Origin: Janthinobacterium sp. CG3
GTDB taxonomy: Bacteria; Pseudomonadota; Gammaproteobacteria; Burkholderiales; Burkholderiaceae_D
DNA: 64,000 nt
Direction: 5' to 3'
Assembly: GCF_000344615.1 (NCBI RefSeq)
Contig: NZ_KB467824.1
Location: forward strand, 4,305,767-4,369,766
Shown here: positions 24,720-33,508 of the stretch, piece after piece
Layout of the letters: every line of letters begins with the position of its first letter
Position numbering within the stretch: position 1 is the first letter of the stretch
The notes under the pieces: model-generated
Databases searched by the model: none
Told to the model about the DNA's origin: nothing
Seen by the model: only the letters and a program-made list of their open reading frames with translations
Position numbers and translations under genes: made by a program

Positions 24720-26593
24720 ATCCCGCCATCGACGCCCGCTGCTACGCCCTGCTCGACGACGCCAGCGCCGCCCCCGGCGGCGCCGCGTCGCGTCTCTACA
24801 CCGGCCACCTGGCCACGCTGAGCTGCGCCGACGGCGCCGGCTGGACGACGCTGCTGGAACAGATGCAGCAGGCGCTGCGCCAGGGCCGCCACGCGGTGGT
24901 GCTGTGCGCCTACGAATTGGGGGCGCATCTGATGGGCATGCCGGCGCGCGCCGACGCCGACGCCGCCCCGCTGGCGCGGGTGCTGCTGTTCGAGACCTGC
25001 CAGCGGCTGTCGCAGGCCGGCGTGGCCGCCTGGCTAGCCGCGCGCGCCGCCGCCGAGGACGCGGCCGCGGCCGCGATCGGCGCCGCCATTGCGCCGGCCG
25101 GCATCGCCGCCATCCGCGCCAACGTCGACCAGCGCGAGTTCGGCGCGGCGCTGGCGCGCATCCACGACTACATCGAGGCCGGCGACACCTACCAGGTCAA
25201 CTACACCTACCGGCTGCGCTTCGACGCCTTCGGCTCGCCGCTGGCGCTGTACACGCGCCTGCGCGCGCGCCAGCCGGTGCCGTACGGCGCGCTGGTGGCG
25301 CTGCCCGACGGCGGCGCCGTGCTGTCGCTGTCGCCGGAACTGTTCGTACGCCACCAGGACGGCCGGCTGACGGCGCGGCCGATGAAGGGCACCGCCCCGG
25401 CCGCCGCGCCCGGGCAGGCCGCCGAGAACGCGCGCCGCGCCGCCGCGTTGGCGGCCGACCCGAAGAACCGCGCCGAAAACCTGATGATCGTCGACCTGCT
25501 GCGCAACGACATCGGCCGCATCGCCGCCACCGGCACGGTGCAGGTGCCGGCGCTGTTCGAGGTGCAGCGCTACAGCAGCGTGCTGCAAATGACCTCGACC
25601 GTGCGCGCGACGCTGCGCGCCGGCGCCGGCCTGGCCGAGATCTTCCGGGCGCTGTACCCGTGCGGCTCGATCACCGGCGCGCCCAAGCGGCGTACCATGG
25701 AAATCATCGACGAGCTGGAACCGGCCGCGCGCGGCCTCTACACCGGCGCGATCGGCTGGTTCGAACCGCCGCCGGCCGGCGCCGGGGTCGGCGACTTCTG
25801 CCTGTCGGTGCCGATCCGCACGCTGGCGCTGCGGGCGCCGGCGGACGGCGTGCGCGCCGGCGAAATGGGCGTCGGCGCCGGCATCGTCTACGACAGCGAC
25901 GCCGCCGACGAGTACGCCGAATGCCAGCTGAAGGCGGGCTTTTTAACCGGCCTGACCAACGACTTCGAACTGTTCGAGAGCATGCACGCGAGCCGGGACG
26001 GCGGCTGCCGCCACGTCGGGCTGCACCTGGCGCGGCTGGCCGCGTCGGCGCGCTACTTCGGTTTCGAGTGCGACCTGGCGCGCGCCCGCGCCACGCTGGA
26101 CGCGGCCTGCGCCGCGCTGGCGCCGGGCCTGGCGTTCCGCCTGCGCCTGGCGCTGACGCAAAACGGCGCCTTGAACCTGCAAAGCGGCGCGCTGACGGCG
26201 CTGGCCGAACCGGTGCGGCTGCTGCTGGCCGAAGACGCCACCCGCGCCGACGATCTCTTCCTGCGCCACAAAACCAGCGTGCGCGCGCGCTACGACGCCG
26301 CCTGGCGCGCGGCCGAAGCGCAAGGCGCCTTCGACACCCTGTTTTTCAACGAGCGCGGCGAACTGACCGAGGGCGGGCGCAGCAACGTCTTCGTCAAACT
26401 CGACGGCCGCTGGCACACGCCGCCGCTGGCCAGCGGCGTGCTGCCCGGTATCCTGCGCGGCGTGCTGCTGGCCGACCCGGCGTGGGGCGCCAGCGAACGC
26501 GTCATCAGCCGCGCCGAGCTGCTGGCGGCGCCGGAAATCGTCGTCTGCAACGCCCTGCGCGGCCCGCTCAAAGCCAGCATCGAGCGCGCTTGA
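24716..26593 (+). CDS. pabB: Fused aminodeoxychorismate synthase component I and aminodeoxychorismate lyase-like protein (PabB-PabC)
   Basis: A 625-residue two-domain enzyme. Residues about 110-420 are the chorismate-binding domain (EAGDTYQVNYTYRLRF, KGTAPAAAPG, NLMIVDLLRNDIGRIAATG, YPCGSITGAPKRRTMEII, GAGIVYDSDAADEYAE). The rest is a class IV aminotransferase domain (FLRHKTSVRARYDAAW with the PLP lysine, FNERGELTEGGRSNVFV). Together they convert chorismate to 4-aminobenzoate for folate; the amidotransferase subunit is elsewhere. ATGA overlap with the transporter stop. Such fusions are known in proteobacteria. Confidence 0.92.
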   Translation: MNPAIDARCYALLDDASAAPGGAASRLYTGHLATLSCADGAGWTTLLEQMQQALRQGRHAVVLCAYELGAHLMGMPARADADAAPLARVLLFETCQRLSQAGVAAWLAARAAAEDAAAAAIGAAIAPAGIAAIRANVDQREFGAALARIHDYIEAGDTYQVNYTYRLRFDAFGSPLALYTRLRARQPVPYGALVALPDGGAVLSLSPELFVRHQDGRLTARPMKGTAPAAAPGQAAENARRAAALAADPKNRAENLMIVDLLRNDIGRIAATGTVQVPALFEVQRYSSVLQMTSTVRATLRAGAGLAEIFRALYPCGSITGAPKRRTMEIIDELEPAARGLYTGAIGWFEPPPAGAGVGDFCLSVPIRTLALRAPADGVRAGEMGVGAGIVYDSDAADEYAECQLKAGFLTGLTNDFELFESMHASRDGGCRHVGLHLARLAASARYFGFECDLARARATLDAACAALAPGLAFRLRLALTQNGALNLQSGALTALAEPVRLLLAEDATRADDLFLRHKTSVRARYDAAWRAAEAQGAFDTLFFNERGELTEGGRSNVFVKLDGRWHTPPLASGVLPGILRGVLLADPAWGASERVISRAELLAAPEIVVCNALRGPLKASIERA

Positions 26594-26662
26594 GTGTGCA
26601 TTGCCGTGGCGCTCAAAACGCCGCCCAATCAAACAAAAACCAGCGGCGTAGCGACAGGTTTC

Positions 26663-26735
26663 GTAGCTCGGGTTGGCCGGAAGCGGCGCGTCTCGCGTCG
26701 GCCAACATGGTTGGATTACGCTGCGCTAATCCGAC
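26663..26735. repeat. Dispersed GTAGGTCGG-family repeat (copy 3, long form)
   Basis: Starts GTAGCTCGGGTTGGCC and ends GGATTACGCTGCGCTAATCCGAC, with a GCGCGTCTCGCGTCGGCC middle that recurs inverted near 47361-47385. It fills most of the 157-base gap between pabB and the convergent ftrA-like gene. Confidence 0.7.
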
Positions 26736-26750
26736 CGACGACAAGCTAAC

Positions 26751-27719
26751 TTAGCGGCCCGCTTCGGCTTGGCCGGCGAACTGGCGCCGGTAGGCGCCGG
26801 GCGACGTCGCCGCCAGGCGCCGGAAGTGGTGCCGCAGCGATTCCTCGGAGGCGAAGCCGGCCCGCTCGGCCACCAGCGCCAGCGGCAGGTCGGCCGTCTC
26901 CAGCAAGTCCTTGACGACGGCGACGCGTTCGCGGATCAGCCACTCCACCGGCCCCAGCCCGGTGGCGTCGGCGAACTGGCGCTGCAAGGTGCGCGGGCTC
27001 ATCGCCGCCCGCGCGGCCATGCTGGCGACCGTGTGCGGCTGCGCCGGATGCGCGCGCAGCCAGTCCATCAGCTTCGACAGGCGGCCCTGCTGGTCGTAAG
27101 CCATCGGCCGCGGCAGGAACTGCGCCTGGCCGCCCTCGCGGTGCGGCGCCACCACCAGCCGCCGCGCCACCAGGTTGCCGACGCGCGCGCCATAGTCGCG
27201 CCGCACCAGGTGCAGCAGCATGTCGAGGCCGGCCGCCGAGCCGGCCGAGGTGATGACCTGGCCGCCGTCGACGTACAGGTCGTCGGCCAGCACCTCGATG
27301 CGCGGGAAGCGCCGCGCCAGCTTGTCGGCGTAACGCCAGTGCGTGGTGGCGCGGCGCCCGTCCAGCACGCCCGCCGCCGCCAGCACGAACACGCCCGAGC
27401 AGATCGAGCACAGGCGCGCGCCGCGCGCGTAGGCGGCGCGGACCAGCGCCAGCAGCGCCGCCGGCGGCGCCTCGTCGGCGTCGCGCCAGCCGGGGATGAC
27501 GATGGTGTCGGCGCGTTCGAGCAGCTCGGGCGCGTACGGCGCCTGCAGCGTGACGCCGCCGAGCGCGCGGATCGGCCCCGGCTCGACCGCGCAGACGGCG
27601 AAGTCGTACCACTCGACGCCCAGCTCGGGGCGCTCCAGCGCGAACAGCTCGACCGTGCAGCCGAACTCGAAGGTGCAGAGCCGGTCGTAGGCCAGCGCGA
27701 CGACGAGATGTTTTTTCAT
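26751..27719 (-). CDS. GlxA/FtrA-family transcriptional regulator (DJ-1/PfpI-like domain plus AraC HTH)
   Basis: A 322-residue regulator. The N-terminal DJ-1/PfpI-like domain (residues about 5-180) has the nucleophile-elbow-like CSICSGVFVLAAAGVLDG. The C-terminal AraC helix-turn-helix pair (TVASMAARAAMSPRTLQRQF and LVAERAGFASEESLRHHFRR) follows. It matches the FtrA subgroup, which is usually divergent from a rhodanese gene, as here (95 bases apart). Confidence 0.88.
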   Translation of the reverse strand: MKKHLVVALAYDRLCTFEFGCTVELFALERPELGVEWYDFAVCAVEPGPIRALGGVTLQAPYAPELLERADTIVIPGWRDADEAPPAALLALVRAAYARGARLCSICSGVFVLAAAGVLDGRRATTHWRYADKLARRFPRIEVLADDLYVDGGQVITSAGSAAGLDMLLHLVRRDYGARVGNLVARRLVVAPHREGGQAQFLPRPMAYDQQGRLSKLMDWLRAHPAQPHTVASMAARAAMSPRTLQRQFADATGLGPVEWLIRERVAVVKDLLETADLPLALVAERAGFASEESLRHHFRRLAATSPGAYRRQFAGQAEAGR

Positions 27720-27813
27720 GGCGCAATCTTAACGTAGTTTGGCTTACGCGCCACTGCCGGCGCGGGTCCGCCGCGCCGATAATACAAGCTCACACAACGA
27801 CCAGGAGTCCCGC

Positions 27814-28230
27814 ATGTCCACCGTAAGCGAAGTCGCAGCCGCCCCCAGCGCCCTGGCCCTGGCCCACTTTGAAGCGTCGCTGGCGTTTGAAACCGATTGC
27901 TGGGATGTGCACCACGCGCTCAGCACCGGCCAGCGGGATTTCGTGCTGCTGGACGTGCGCGGCAGCGAGAAATACGCGGCCGGCCACGTGCCCGGCGCGC
28001 TCGACCTGGCACACGGCAAGATCATCGGCTCGAAGATGGCGGCCTACCCGGCCGGCACGCTATTCGTGGCATATTGCGCCGGGCCGCACTGCAACGGCGC
28101 CGCGCGCGCGGCGATCCGCCTGGCGCGGCTGGGACGGCCGGTCAAGGTCATGCCGGGCGGGATCACCGGCTGGCTCGACGAGGGTTTTGCGCTGGAAAAG
28201 GCGGCTGCCGCCAGCCCTGCGATGTCGTAG
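27814..28230 (+). CDS. Rhodanese-like domain protein
   Basis: A 138-residue single-domain sulfurtransferase-like protein. It carries LLDVRGSEKYAAGHVPGALD (CH2-type motifs A and B) and the active-site loop YCAGPHCNGA with the first Cys as probable nucleophile. The helix AARAAIRLARLGRPVKVMPG completes the fold. ATG 27814 is preferred; an upstream ATG at 27739 lies inside the divergent promoter region. The stop codon TAG is part of the dispersed repeat that follows. Confidence 0.88.
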   Translation: MSTVSEVAAAPSALALAHFEASLAFETDCWDVHHALSTGQRDFVLLDVRGSEKYAAGHVPGALDLAHGKIIGSKMAAYPAGTLFVAYCAGPHCNGAARAAIRLARLGRPVKVMPGGITGWLDEGFALEKAAAASPAMS

Positions 28231-28273
28231 GTCGGGCTAGCCGGAACCCGTTACACGGCGTGGGTAACCCGAC
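28227..28273. repeat. Dispersed GTAGGTCGG-family repeat (copy 4, 47-base form)
   Basis: GTAGGTCGGGCTAGCCGGAA at the left and GGTAACCCGAC at the right. It is 44 of 47 identical to the reverse complement of 47402-47448. Its second to fourth bases are the TAG stop codon of the rhodanese gene. The 28274-28322 remainder shows no gene. Confidence 0.75.
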
Positions 28274-28322
28274 TGGCGTCGGCAGCGGCCCGGCGCCGGG
28301 TTACGCGTCGACACCGCCGTTG

Positions 28323-29516
28323 CTACAGCCAGTCCAGCAGCGCCCGGTAGACGGCGGGCGAGTTCAGCAGCTCCAAATGGTTGGTCCGGTACACCACCAG
28401 CTGGTTCGCCGGCGCGAAGACGAGCTGGCGCGCCGCGTCGGCGTGCTGGCCGAGCGCGCTGGCCAGCGGCACCAGGCCGTCGCCGGCAAGGCGGTCGGCG
28501 AGGTCGCCCTCGGCCTTGCCGACGGTCGCGGCGACCGTGTAGCACTGTACCGCCGCCGGCAGCGCCACGCCGTGCGGCAAGTGCGCGCCGCGCGCGAAAC
28601 GGTCCTTGCCGTCCCAGTCGGCGTCGAGCAGGCTGCCGTGGCGCAAATCGGTGATACCGGCGCTGCGCATCTTCGCCAGCCGCGAAAACGGCGCCGTGTA
28701 CGGGCTCAAGTCGGTGATCACGTCGAACCAGTTGCCGCCCCGTTCCAACGGCGCGCCGTGGTGCGGCGAGCCGAGGAACACCATCTTGCTCAACAGGCCG
28801 AGCCAGCCGTCGCCGGCCTCGGCGCCGTGCTGGCAGGCGCTGCGCGCCACCAGCCCGCCCATGCTGTGGCCGACGATCACCAGCTCGCGCACCGGCACCG
28901 GCCATTGCTCGACCAGTTCGCGCAACGCGGCCGCGAACTCCCGCCCGTTGCTGGAAATATGCTTGCCGCTGTTATAGCGCAGATACACCGCCGTATAGCC
29001 GCGCTCGCGCTGCAAGGCCGCGCCGTGGTCGTGGCCGGCGCGCCGCCACTGCTCGTCGTTCATGCACAAGCCATGCGCCAGCACCAGAACGCGCCCGCTG
29101 GCGCCGGGCAGCGCCTGCCGCAAAGCGTCGCGCCGCGGCACCAGCGTGGCGCCGTCGCGCCGCCACGCCATCGGCAGCGCCAGCGCGTTGCCGCTCGCGG
29201 CCAGATGGTCGCCCAGCACGCCGTTCAGCGCCGACAGCAGCGCGTCGCGCCCGGCCCAGCCGCTCTGCTCGCCCAGCAAGGGTTGCAGGCGCGTCAGCAC
29301 CGCGTCGATGCCGCCGCCGACCAGGCCGGCCACGCCGCGCACGCCGCGGTATACCAGCGAGGTGGCCCGCGCCAGCGGCTTGGCCGCCGGCGTGCCGACC
29401 TGACGCAACACAGTCAAATGCAGCGCCTCGGCCATCTCCGCCACGCCGCCGACGGCGCTGACGGTCAGCCGGGACAGGCCGAGCAGATCGGCCGCGTAGG
29501 ACTGTTTTTTGGACAT
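28323..29516 (-). CDS. Alpha/beta hydrolase (PGAP1/lipase-like)
   Basis: A 397-residue protein. The first 130 residues are helical and without clear homology. The hydrolase core follows with RVLVLAHGLCMND (oxyanion hole), ELVIVGHSMGGLVARSA (nucleophile Ser) and FLGSPHHGAPLERGGNWF, which is typical of PGAP1/triacylglycerol-lipase-like enzymes. The late His lies in RTNHLELLNSPAVY. There is no signal peptide. The substrate is unknown, possibly a lipid ester. Confidence 0.82.
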   Translation of the reverse strand: MSKKQSYAADLLGLSRLTVSAVGGVAEMAEALHLTVLRQVGTPAAKPLARATSLVYRGVRGVAGLVGGGIDAVLTRLQPLLGEQSGWAGRDALLSALNGVLGDHLAASGNALALPMAWRRDGATLVPRRDALRQALPGASGRVLVLAHGLCMNDEQWRRAGHDHGAALQRERGYTAVYLRYNSGKHISSNGREFAAALRELVEQWPVPVRELVIVGHSMGGLVARSACQHGAEAGDGWLGLLSKMVFLGSPHHGAPLERGGNWFDVITDLSPYTAPFSRLAKMRSAGITDLRHGSLLDADWDGKDRFARGAHLPHGVALPAAVQCYTVAATVGKAEGDLADRLAGDGLVPLASALGQHADAARQLVFAPANQLVVYRTNHLELLNSPAVYRALLDWL

Positions 29517-29541
29517 CGCCGCCGCGCCCCGTCGGTTTGGC

Positions 29542-30105
29542 TTACGGCGCCAGCGCTTTTTCCAGCGCGGCGACCAGCTTCTTGTCGTCCGGCGCGACCT
29601 TGCTCGGGAAACTCTCGAGCACCTTGCCGTTGCGGTCGATCAAATATTTGTGGAAATTCCAGGCCGGCACCTTGCCGGTCGCCTTGATCAGGTTCGCGTA
29701 CAGCGGATTCGGGGTCGGCCCCGACACCACCGACTTCGAAAACATCGGAAACTTCACGCCATAGGTGTTGTAGCAAAAATCGGCGATATCCTTGCCGCTG
29801 CCCGGTTCCTGCTTGCCGAAGTCGTTCGACGGAAAGCCCAGCACCACCAGGCCCTTGCTGCCGTACTTCGCGTACAAGGCCTCCAAGCCCTCGTACTGCT
29901 GGGTGTAGCCGCAATAGCTGGCCGTGTTCACCACCAGCACCACCTTGCCGGCGTACTGGCACAGGTCCTGCGGCGCCTCGTCCTGCAGCCGGTTAAACGT
30001 CTGCTTCAACAGCGCCGGGCAAGCGGCGGGGTCGGCCAGAGCCGGCGCCGCCACCAGCAAGGCCAGCGAAGAACCAAGGAGCAGTTGGGCGAGAGTCTTG
30101 GACAT
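29542..30105 (-). CDS. Periplasmic glutathione peroxidase family protein
   Basis: A 187-residue thiol peroxidase. The N-terminal Sec signal (LLLGSSLALLVAAPALA) is followed by the GPx motifs VVNTASYCGYTQQY with peroxidatic Cys, VLGFPSNDFGKQEPGS, and WNFHKYLID. It reduces hydroperoxides, probably with thioredoxin-like donors because most bacterial cysteine GPx proteins do so. ATG 30105 is chosen because the signal peptide begins there; the upstream extension is not conserved. Confidence 0.88.
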   Translation of the reverse strand: MSKTLAQLLLGSSLALLVAAPALADPAACPALLKQTFNRLQDEAPQDLCQYAGKVVLVVNTASYCGYTQQYEGLEALYAKYGSKGLVVLGFPSNDFGKQEPGSGKDIADFCYNTYGVKFPMFSKSVVSGPTPNPLYANLIKATGKVPAWNFHKYLIDRNGKVLESFPSKVAPDDKKLVAALEKALAP

Positions 30106-30331
30106 AGTGGTCGGCCGCGAAAATGAAAAAACCATTCTAAGCCAAACGCCGGCAATACGTACGCCAATCGGCCTGCGCGGCGAGCCAGCACGCCATTTCA
30201 TTGTAAATATTGCAATAATTGATTAGTATCAAGTCAAGCGCAAGCACCGACCTGCGCGCCGGCATCGTGGTTATGCTGTCGCTTTGCCCCGGCTTACGGG
30301 TATCCGCAATCAACTTTTATCGGGAGTGGTC

Positions 30332-31471
30332 ATGCACATGCGACGCGCGCGCGCTTGGAGGTTTTACTTGCTGGTTGCGACAGCGGCGGCCGCGTACGCG
30401 CCGCTGCACGGCCACGCGGCCAAGGGGGCCAAGGCCACCAAGGCCGCCAGCACCGAGCCGGTCGCCCTGCCCGCCTTCCACGCCGATTTGAACCAAACCA
30501 CGGTGTCGGGCCTGTCGTCCGGCGCGTTCATGGCCGGCCAGTTCGCGGTGGCGTATTCGGGCATCGTCAGCGGCGTCGGCATCGTCGCCGGCGGCCCCTA
30601 CTATTGCTCCGGCTCGCCCGGCTTCTTCCCCTACATTCCCTTCATGGTCAATGCGATGAGCGCCTGCATGAACCCGGCCGAGGCGAACGTGGCGCCGCCG
30701 GTCGCCGCCATCCTGTGGGGCGCCGCCCAGAACTTCGCCCGCCAGGGGCTGATCGACGACACCGCCAACCTGAAGCGCCAGCGCGTCTACCTGTTCAACG
30801 GCACCCGGGACGCGACGGTGACGCGGCCGGTGGTCGACCAGACCAGCGCTTTTTACCAGCTGGCCGGCGTGCCGCCCGCGCAAGTGCGCTACGTCAACAC
30901 GGTCGACGCCGGCCACGCCATCGTCACCGACAGCCGCGGCGACCAGCCCTGCCCGGCCACGGCGTCGCCCTACATCAACGACTGCGACTTCATGCAGGCG
31001 GGCGAGATCCTGCGGCATATCTTCCCCGACCTGAACCCGGCGGCGCTCGCGCTAAGCGGCAAATTCGTCACCTTCAACCAGCGCAGCTTCCTGCACAGCC
31101 CGTATTCGAGCATGAGCAACACCGCCTACGCCTACGTGCCGAAGGCCTGCGACACCCAGAGCTGCCGCGTGCACGTCGCCTTCCACGGCTGCAGCCAGAG
31201 CGCCGCCAGCGTCGGCGAGCGCTTCTACAAGGGCACCGGTTACAACCAGATCGCCGACGCCAACAACATGATCGTGCTCTACCCGCAGGTCGACGCCAGC
31301 CAGGTGTATCCATACAATCCGCGCGGCTGCTGGGACTTCTGGGGCTATACCAGCGTCAACCCCTTCCTGCCGGACTTCTTCCAGAAATCGGGCATGCAAA
31401 TGGCGGCGGTCAAGGCCATGCTCGACCGCCTGGCCGAGCCGCGCGCCGCGCTGCTCCAGAGCCGCCGCTAG
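30332..31471 (+). CDS. Secreted PHB depolymerase-like esterase
   Basis: A 379-residue exported alpha/beta hydrolase resembling extracellular poly(3-hydroxybutyrate) depolymerases. The signal peptide (RFYLLVATAAAAYAPLHGHA) is followed by the lipase box VSGLSSGAFMAGQ, an acid in LFNGTRDATV and a late region HVAFHGCSQSAAS, with NPRGCWDFWGYT as a substrate-binding segment. There is no separate starch-binding or fibronectin domain. ATG 30332 has GGGAG five bases upstream; an earlier ATG at 30284 lacks one. Confidence 0.85.
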   Translation: MHMRRARAWRFYLLVATAAAAYAPLHGHAAKGAKATKAASTEPVALPAFHADLNQTTVSGLSSGAFMAGQFAVAYSGIVSGVGIVAGGPYYCSGSPGFFPYIPFMVNAMSACMNPAEANVAPPVAAILWGAAQNFARQGLIDDTANLKRQRVYLFNGTRDATVTRPVVDQTSAFYQLAGVPPAQVRYVNTVDAGHAIVTDSRGDQPCPATASPYINDCDFMQAGEILRHIFPDLNPAALALSGKFVTFNQRSFLHSPYSSMSNTAYAYVPKACDTQSCRVHVAFHGCSQSAASVGERFYKGTGYNQIADANNMIVLYPQVDASQVYPYNPRGCWDFWGYTSVNPFLPDFFQKSGMQMAAVKAMLDRLAEPRAALLQSRR

Positions 31472-31487
31472 GGTTTGCAGGGGCCGC

Positions 31488-32330
31488 TCAGACCACCTTG
31501 AGCGCGCCCAGCTCCGGGTTCGGCGGCGGGAACGACAGCTTCATGCCCTGCAAGGTTTCGAGCAGCAGCGAGGCGACCACCAGGTTGCGCTGCGTCTTCG
31601 AATTGGCCGGCACCACGTACCAGGGCGCGTGGTCGGCGTCGGTTTCCTCGATCGCCCGCTCGTAGGCGCGCTGGTAGTCGTCCCACAGCTTGCGCTGGAC
31701 CAGGTCGTTCGGATCGAACTTCCACTGCCGGTCCGGGTCGTCGAGCCGCTGCTGCAAGCGCTCGCGCTGCTCGTCCTTCGAAATGTGCAGCAACACCTTG
31801 ACGACGACGGTGCCGGTTTCGGCCAGCATGCGCTCGAAGTCGCGGATCTGGCCGTAGCGGCGCTGGCACTCCTTGTCGTCGATCCACTTCTGCACGCGCG
31901 TGATCAGCACATCCTCGTAATGGCTGCGGTTGAAAATGGCGATCTCGCCGCGCACCGGCACCTGCTGGTGCACCCGCCACAAATAATCGTGCGCCAGCTC
32001 GACGTCGGTCGGCCCCTTGAAGGCGACCGCGCGCAGGCCCATCGGATTGATGTTGCTGAACATCGCCTGCACGGTGCCGTCCTTGCCCGACGTGTCCATG
32101 CCCTGCAACACCAACAGCACCTTCTGCTGGCGCTGCGCGTACAACATCTGCTGGCACTCGGCGATCTGCGCCGTCAGCGCCAGCGTCTCCTCGCGGTCGA
32201 GCGCCTTGCACTGCGCCTTGCTCAGCTTATCGTTGCCCGCTTTCGAGGCCGCGCCCAACAGCTTGGCGGCGGCCAGCGCCTCGTCGAGCTTGGGCTTCTT
32301 GAGGGCGCGGAATTGATCGCATACTTTCAT
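31488..32330 (-). CDS. ppk2: Polyphosphate kinase 2 family protein
   Basis: A 280-residue PPK2-family kinase moving phosphate between polyphosphate and nucleotides. Walker A is GMDTSGKDGT at residues 77-86, Walker B-like IFNRSHYEDVLITRV follows, and the lid has basic residues around HISKDEQRERLQQRLDDPDR. The single-domain length suits class I or class III enzymes, which phosphorylate NDPs or AMP/ADP. It converges with the esterase gene. The CoA-binding gene lies 20 bases upstream on the same strand, so they may be co-transcribed. Confidence 0.88.
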   Translation of the reverse strand: MKVCDQFRALKKPKLDEALAAAKLLGAASKAGNDKLSKAQCKALDREETLALTAQIAECQQMLYAQRQQKVLLVLQGMDTSGKDGTVQAMFSNINPMGLRAVAFKGPTDVELAHDYLWRVHQQVPVRGEIAIFNRSHYEDVLITRVQKWIDDKECQRRYGQIRDFERMLAETGTVVVKVLLHISKDEQRERLQQRLDDPDRQWKFDPNDLVQRKLWDDYQRAYERAIEETDADHAPWYVVPANSKTQRNLVVASLLLETLQGMKLSFPPPNPELGALKVV

Positions 32331-32350
32331 AGTGTCCTTGTCGGTGTGGC

Positions 32351-32767
32351 TCAGCGCGGCAGCATCGCCAGCTCGATTTTCGGGCAGCGGTCCATCACCA
32401 CGTCCAGGCCGGCGGCGCGGGCCAGCCCGGCCGCCTCCTGGTTGACGATGTCGAGCTGGGTCCACAGACAACCGGCGCCGACGGCGACGGCCTCGCGCGC
32501 CAGCGCCACGATCTCCTCCGACCTGCGGAAGCAATCGACGATATCGATGCGCGCCGGCGCCACGGCGGCGGCGGCCTCGGCCAGGGTCGCGTGGCAGCGC
32601 TCGCCGAGGATCTCCTGGCCGGCGCAGGACGGATTGACGGGCAGCACGCGGTAACCGCGCACCTGCAGATAATCGGCGACCTGGAAACTGGCGCGGTGGG
32701 GTTTCGGCGACAAGCCGACCACGGCGACGATGCGGCTCTCTTTGAGGATGCGGGCGATGTCAGACAT
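32351..32767 (-). CDS. CoA-binding domain protein (YccU-like)
   Basis: A 138-residue Rossmann-type protein. The dinucleotide-like glycine loop reads IVAVVGLSPKPHRASFQVA, and the later CLWTQLDIVNQEAAGLARAA and VVMDRCPKIE are typical of the CoA_binding_2 family (succinyl-CoA synthetase N-terminal-like domain alone). Function is not established; it binds CoA in structures of homologs. ATG 32767 is chosen; the upstream ATG at 32836 lacks conserved sequence. Confidence 0.85.
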   Translation of the reverse strand: MSDIARILKESRIVAVVGLSPKPHRASFQVADYLQVRGYRVLPVNPSCAGQEILGERCHATLAEAAAAVAPARIDIVDCFRRSEEIVALAREAVAVGAGCLWTQLDIVNQEAAGLARAAGLDVVMDRCPKIELAMLPR

Positions 32768-32846
32768 GATAATGACCGGGGAAGAGTGGAAAAGGCAACG
32801 ACAGCGTAGCAGATTCCCCCGGCCCGGCGGCGCCACGCTCGCCGTT

Positions 32847-33494
32847 TCAGGCCCAGCCGGCCTTGATGGCGTCCATTTTTTCGACGAAGGCGCGGGCGCG
32901 CGCCGTCACGGCGGCGTAGTCGCCGTTCGCCGCCGGGCCGGTCAGGCTGCCGCCGATGCCGACCGCCAGCGCGCCGTTGGCGAACCACTCGGCCAGGTTG
33001 TCGACGCTGACGCCGCCGGTCGGCATCAGCGGCGCCTGCGGCAGCGGCGCGCGCAACGCTTTGAGGTAGGCCGGGCCGAAGGTTTCGGCCGGGAAGATTT
33101 TGACGAGGTCGGCGCCGGCTTCCAGCGCGGTGACGATTTCGGTCGGCGTCATCACGCCCGGCATCGCCAGCACCTGGTAGCGCTGGCACAGGCGGATGGT
33201 GTCGACGTTGACGCTCGGCGAGATGATGAACTGGGCGCCCGCGAGGATCGCCAGGCGCGCCGTTTCCGGGTCGAGCACGGTGCCCGCGCCCAGCAGCACG
33301 GCGGCGCCGTGGCGCTGGCGCAGGGTCTTGATGACGTCCAGCGTGCCGGGCGTGGTGAAGGCCACCTCCAGCGCGGTGATGCCGCCGGCGATGCAGGCTT
33401 CGGCCGCCAGCAGCGCGCCCTCGGGGTGGTCGGCGCGGACGATGGCGACCATGCGCCGCGCCATCACGGCCTGGAAAATTTCGTGTTTCAACAT
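32847..33494 (-). CDS. dgoA: 2-dehydro-3-deoxy-6-phosphogalactonate (KDPGal) aldolase
   Basis: A 215-residue class I aldolase of the KDPG/KDPGal family. The Schiff-base lysine lies in GADLVKIFPAETFGPAYLKA, and the phosphate-binding glycines are in MPTGGVSVDNLAEW. It splits the 2-keto-3-deoxy-phospho sugar acid into pyruvate and glyceraldehyde-3-phosphate. The choice of KDPGal rather than KDPG is inferred from the dgoK gene in the same operon. Last of four genes after the SMP-30 lactonase (14-base gap). Confidence 0.88.
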   Translation of the reverse strand: MLKHEIFQAVMARRMVAIVRADHPEGALLAAEACIAGGITALEVAFTTPGTLDVIKTLRQRHGAAVLLGAGTVLDPETARLAILAGAQFIISPSVNVDTIRLCQRYQVLAMPGVMTPTEIVTALEAGADLVKIFPAETFGPAYLKALRAPLPQAPLMPTGGVSVDNLAEWFANGALAVGIGGSLTGPAANGDYAAVTARARAFVEKMDAIKAGWA

Positions 33495-33508
33495 GGCTGG
33501 GTTCCGTT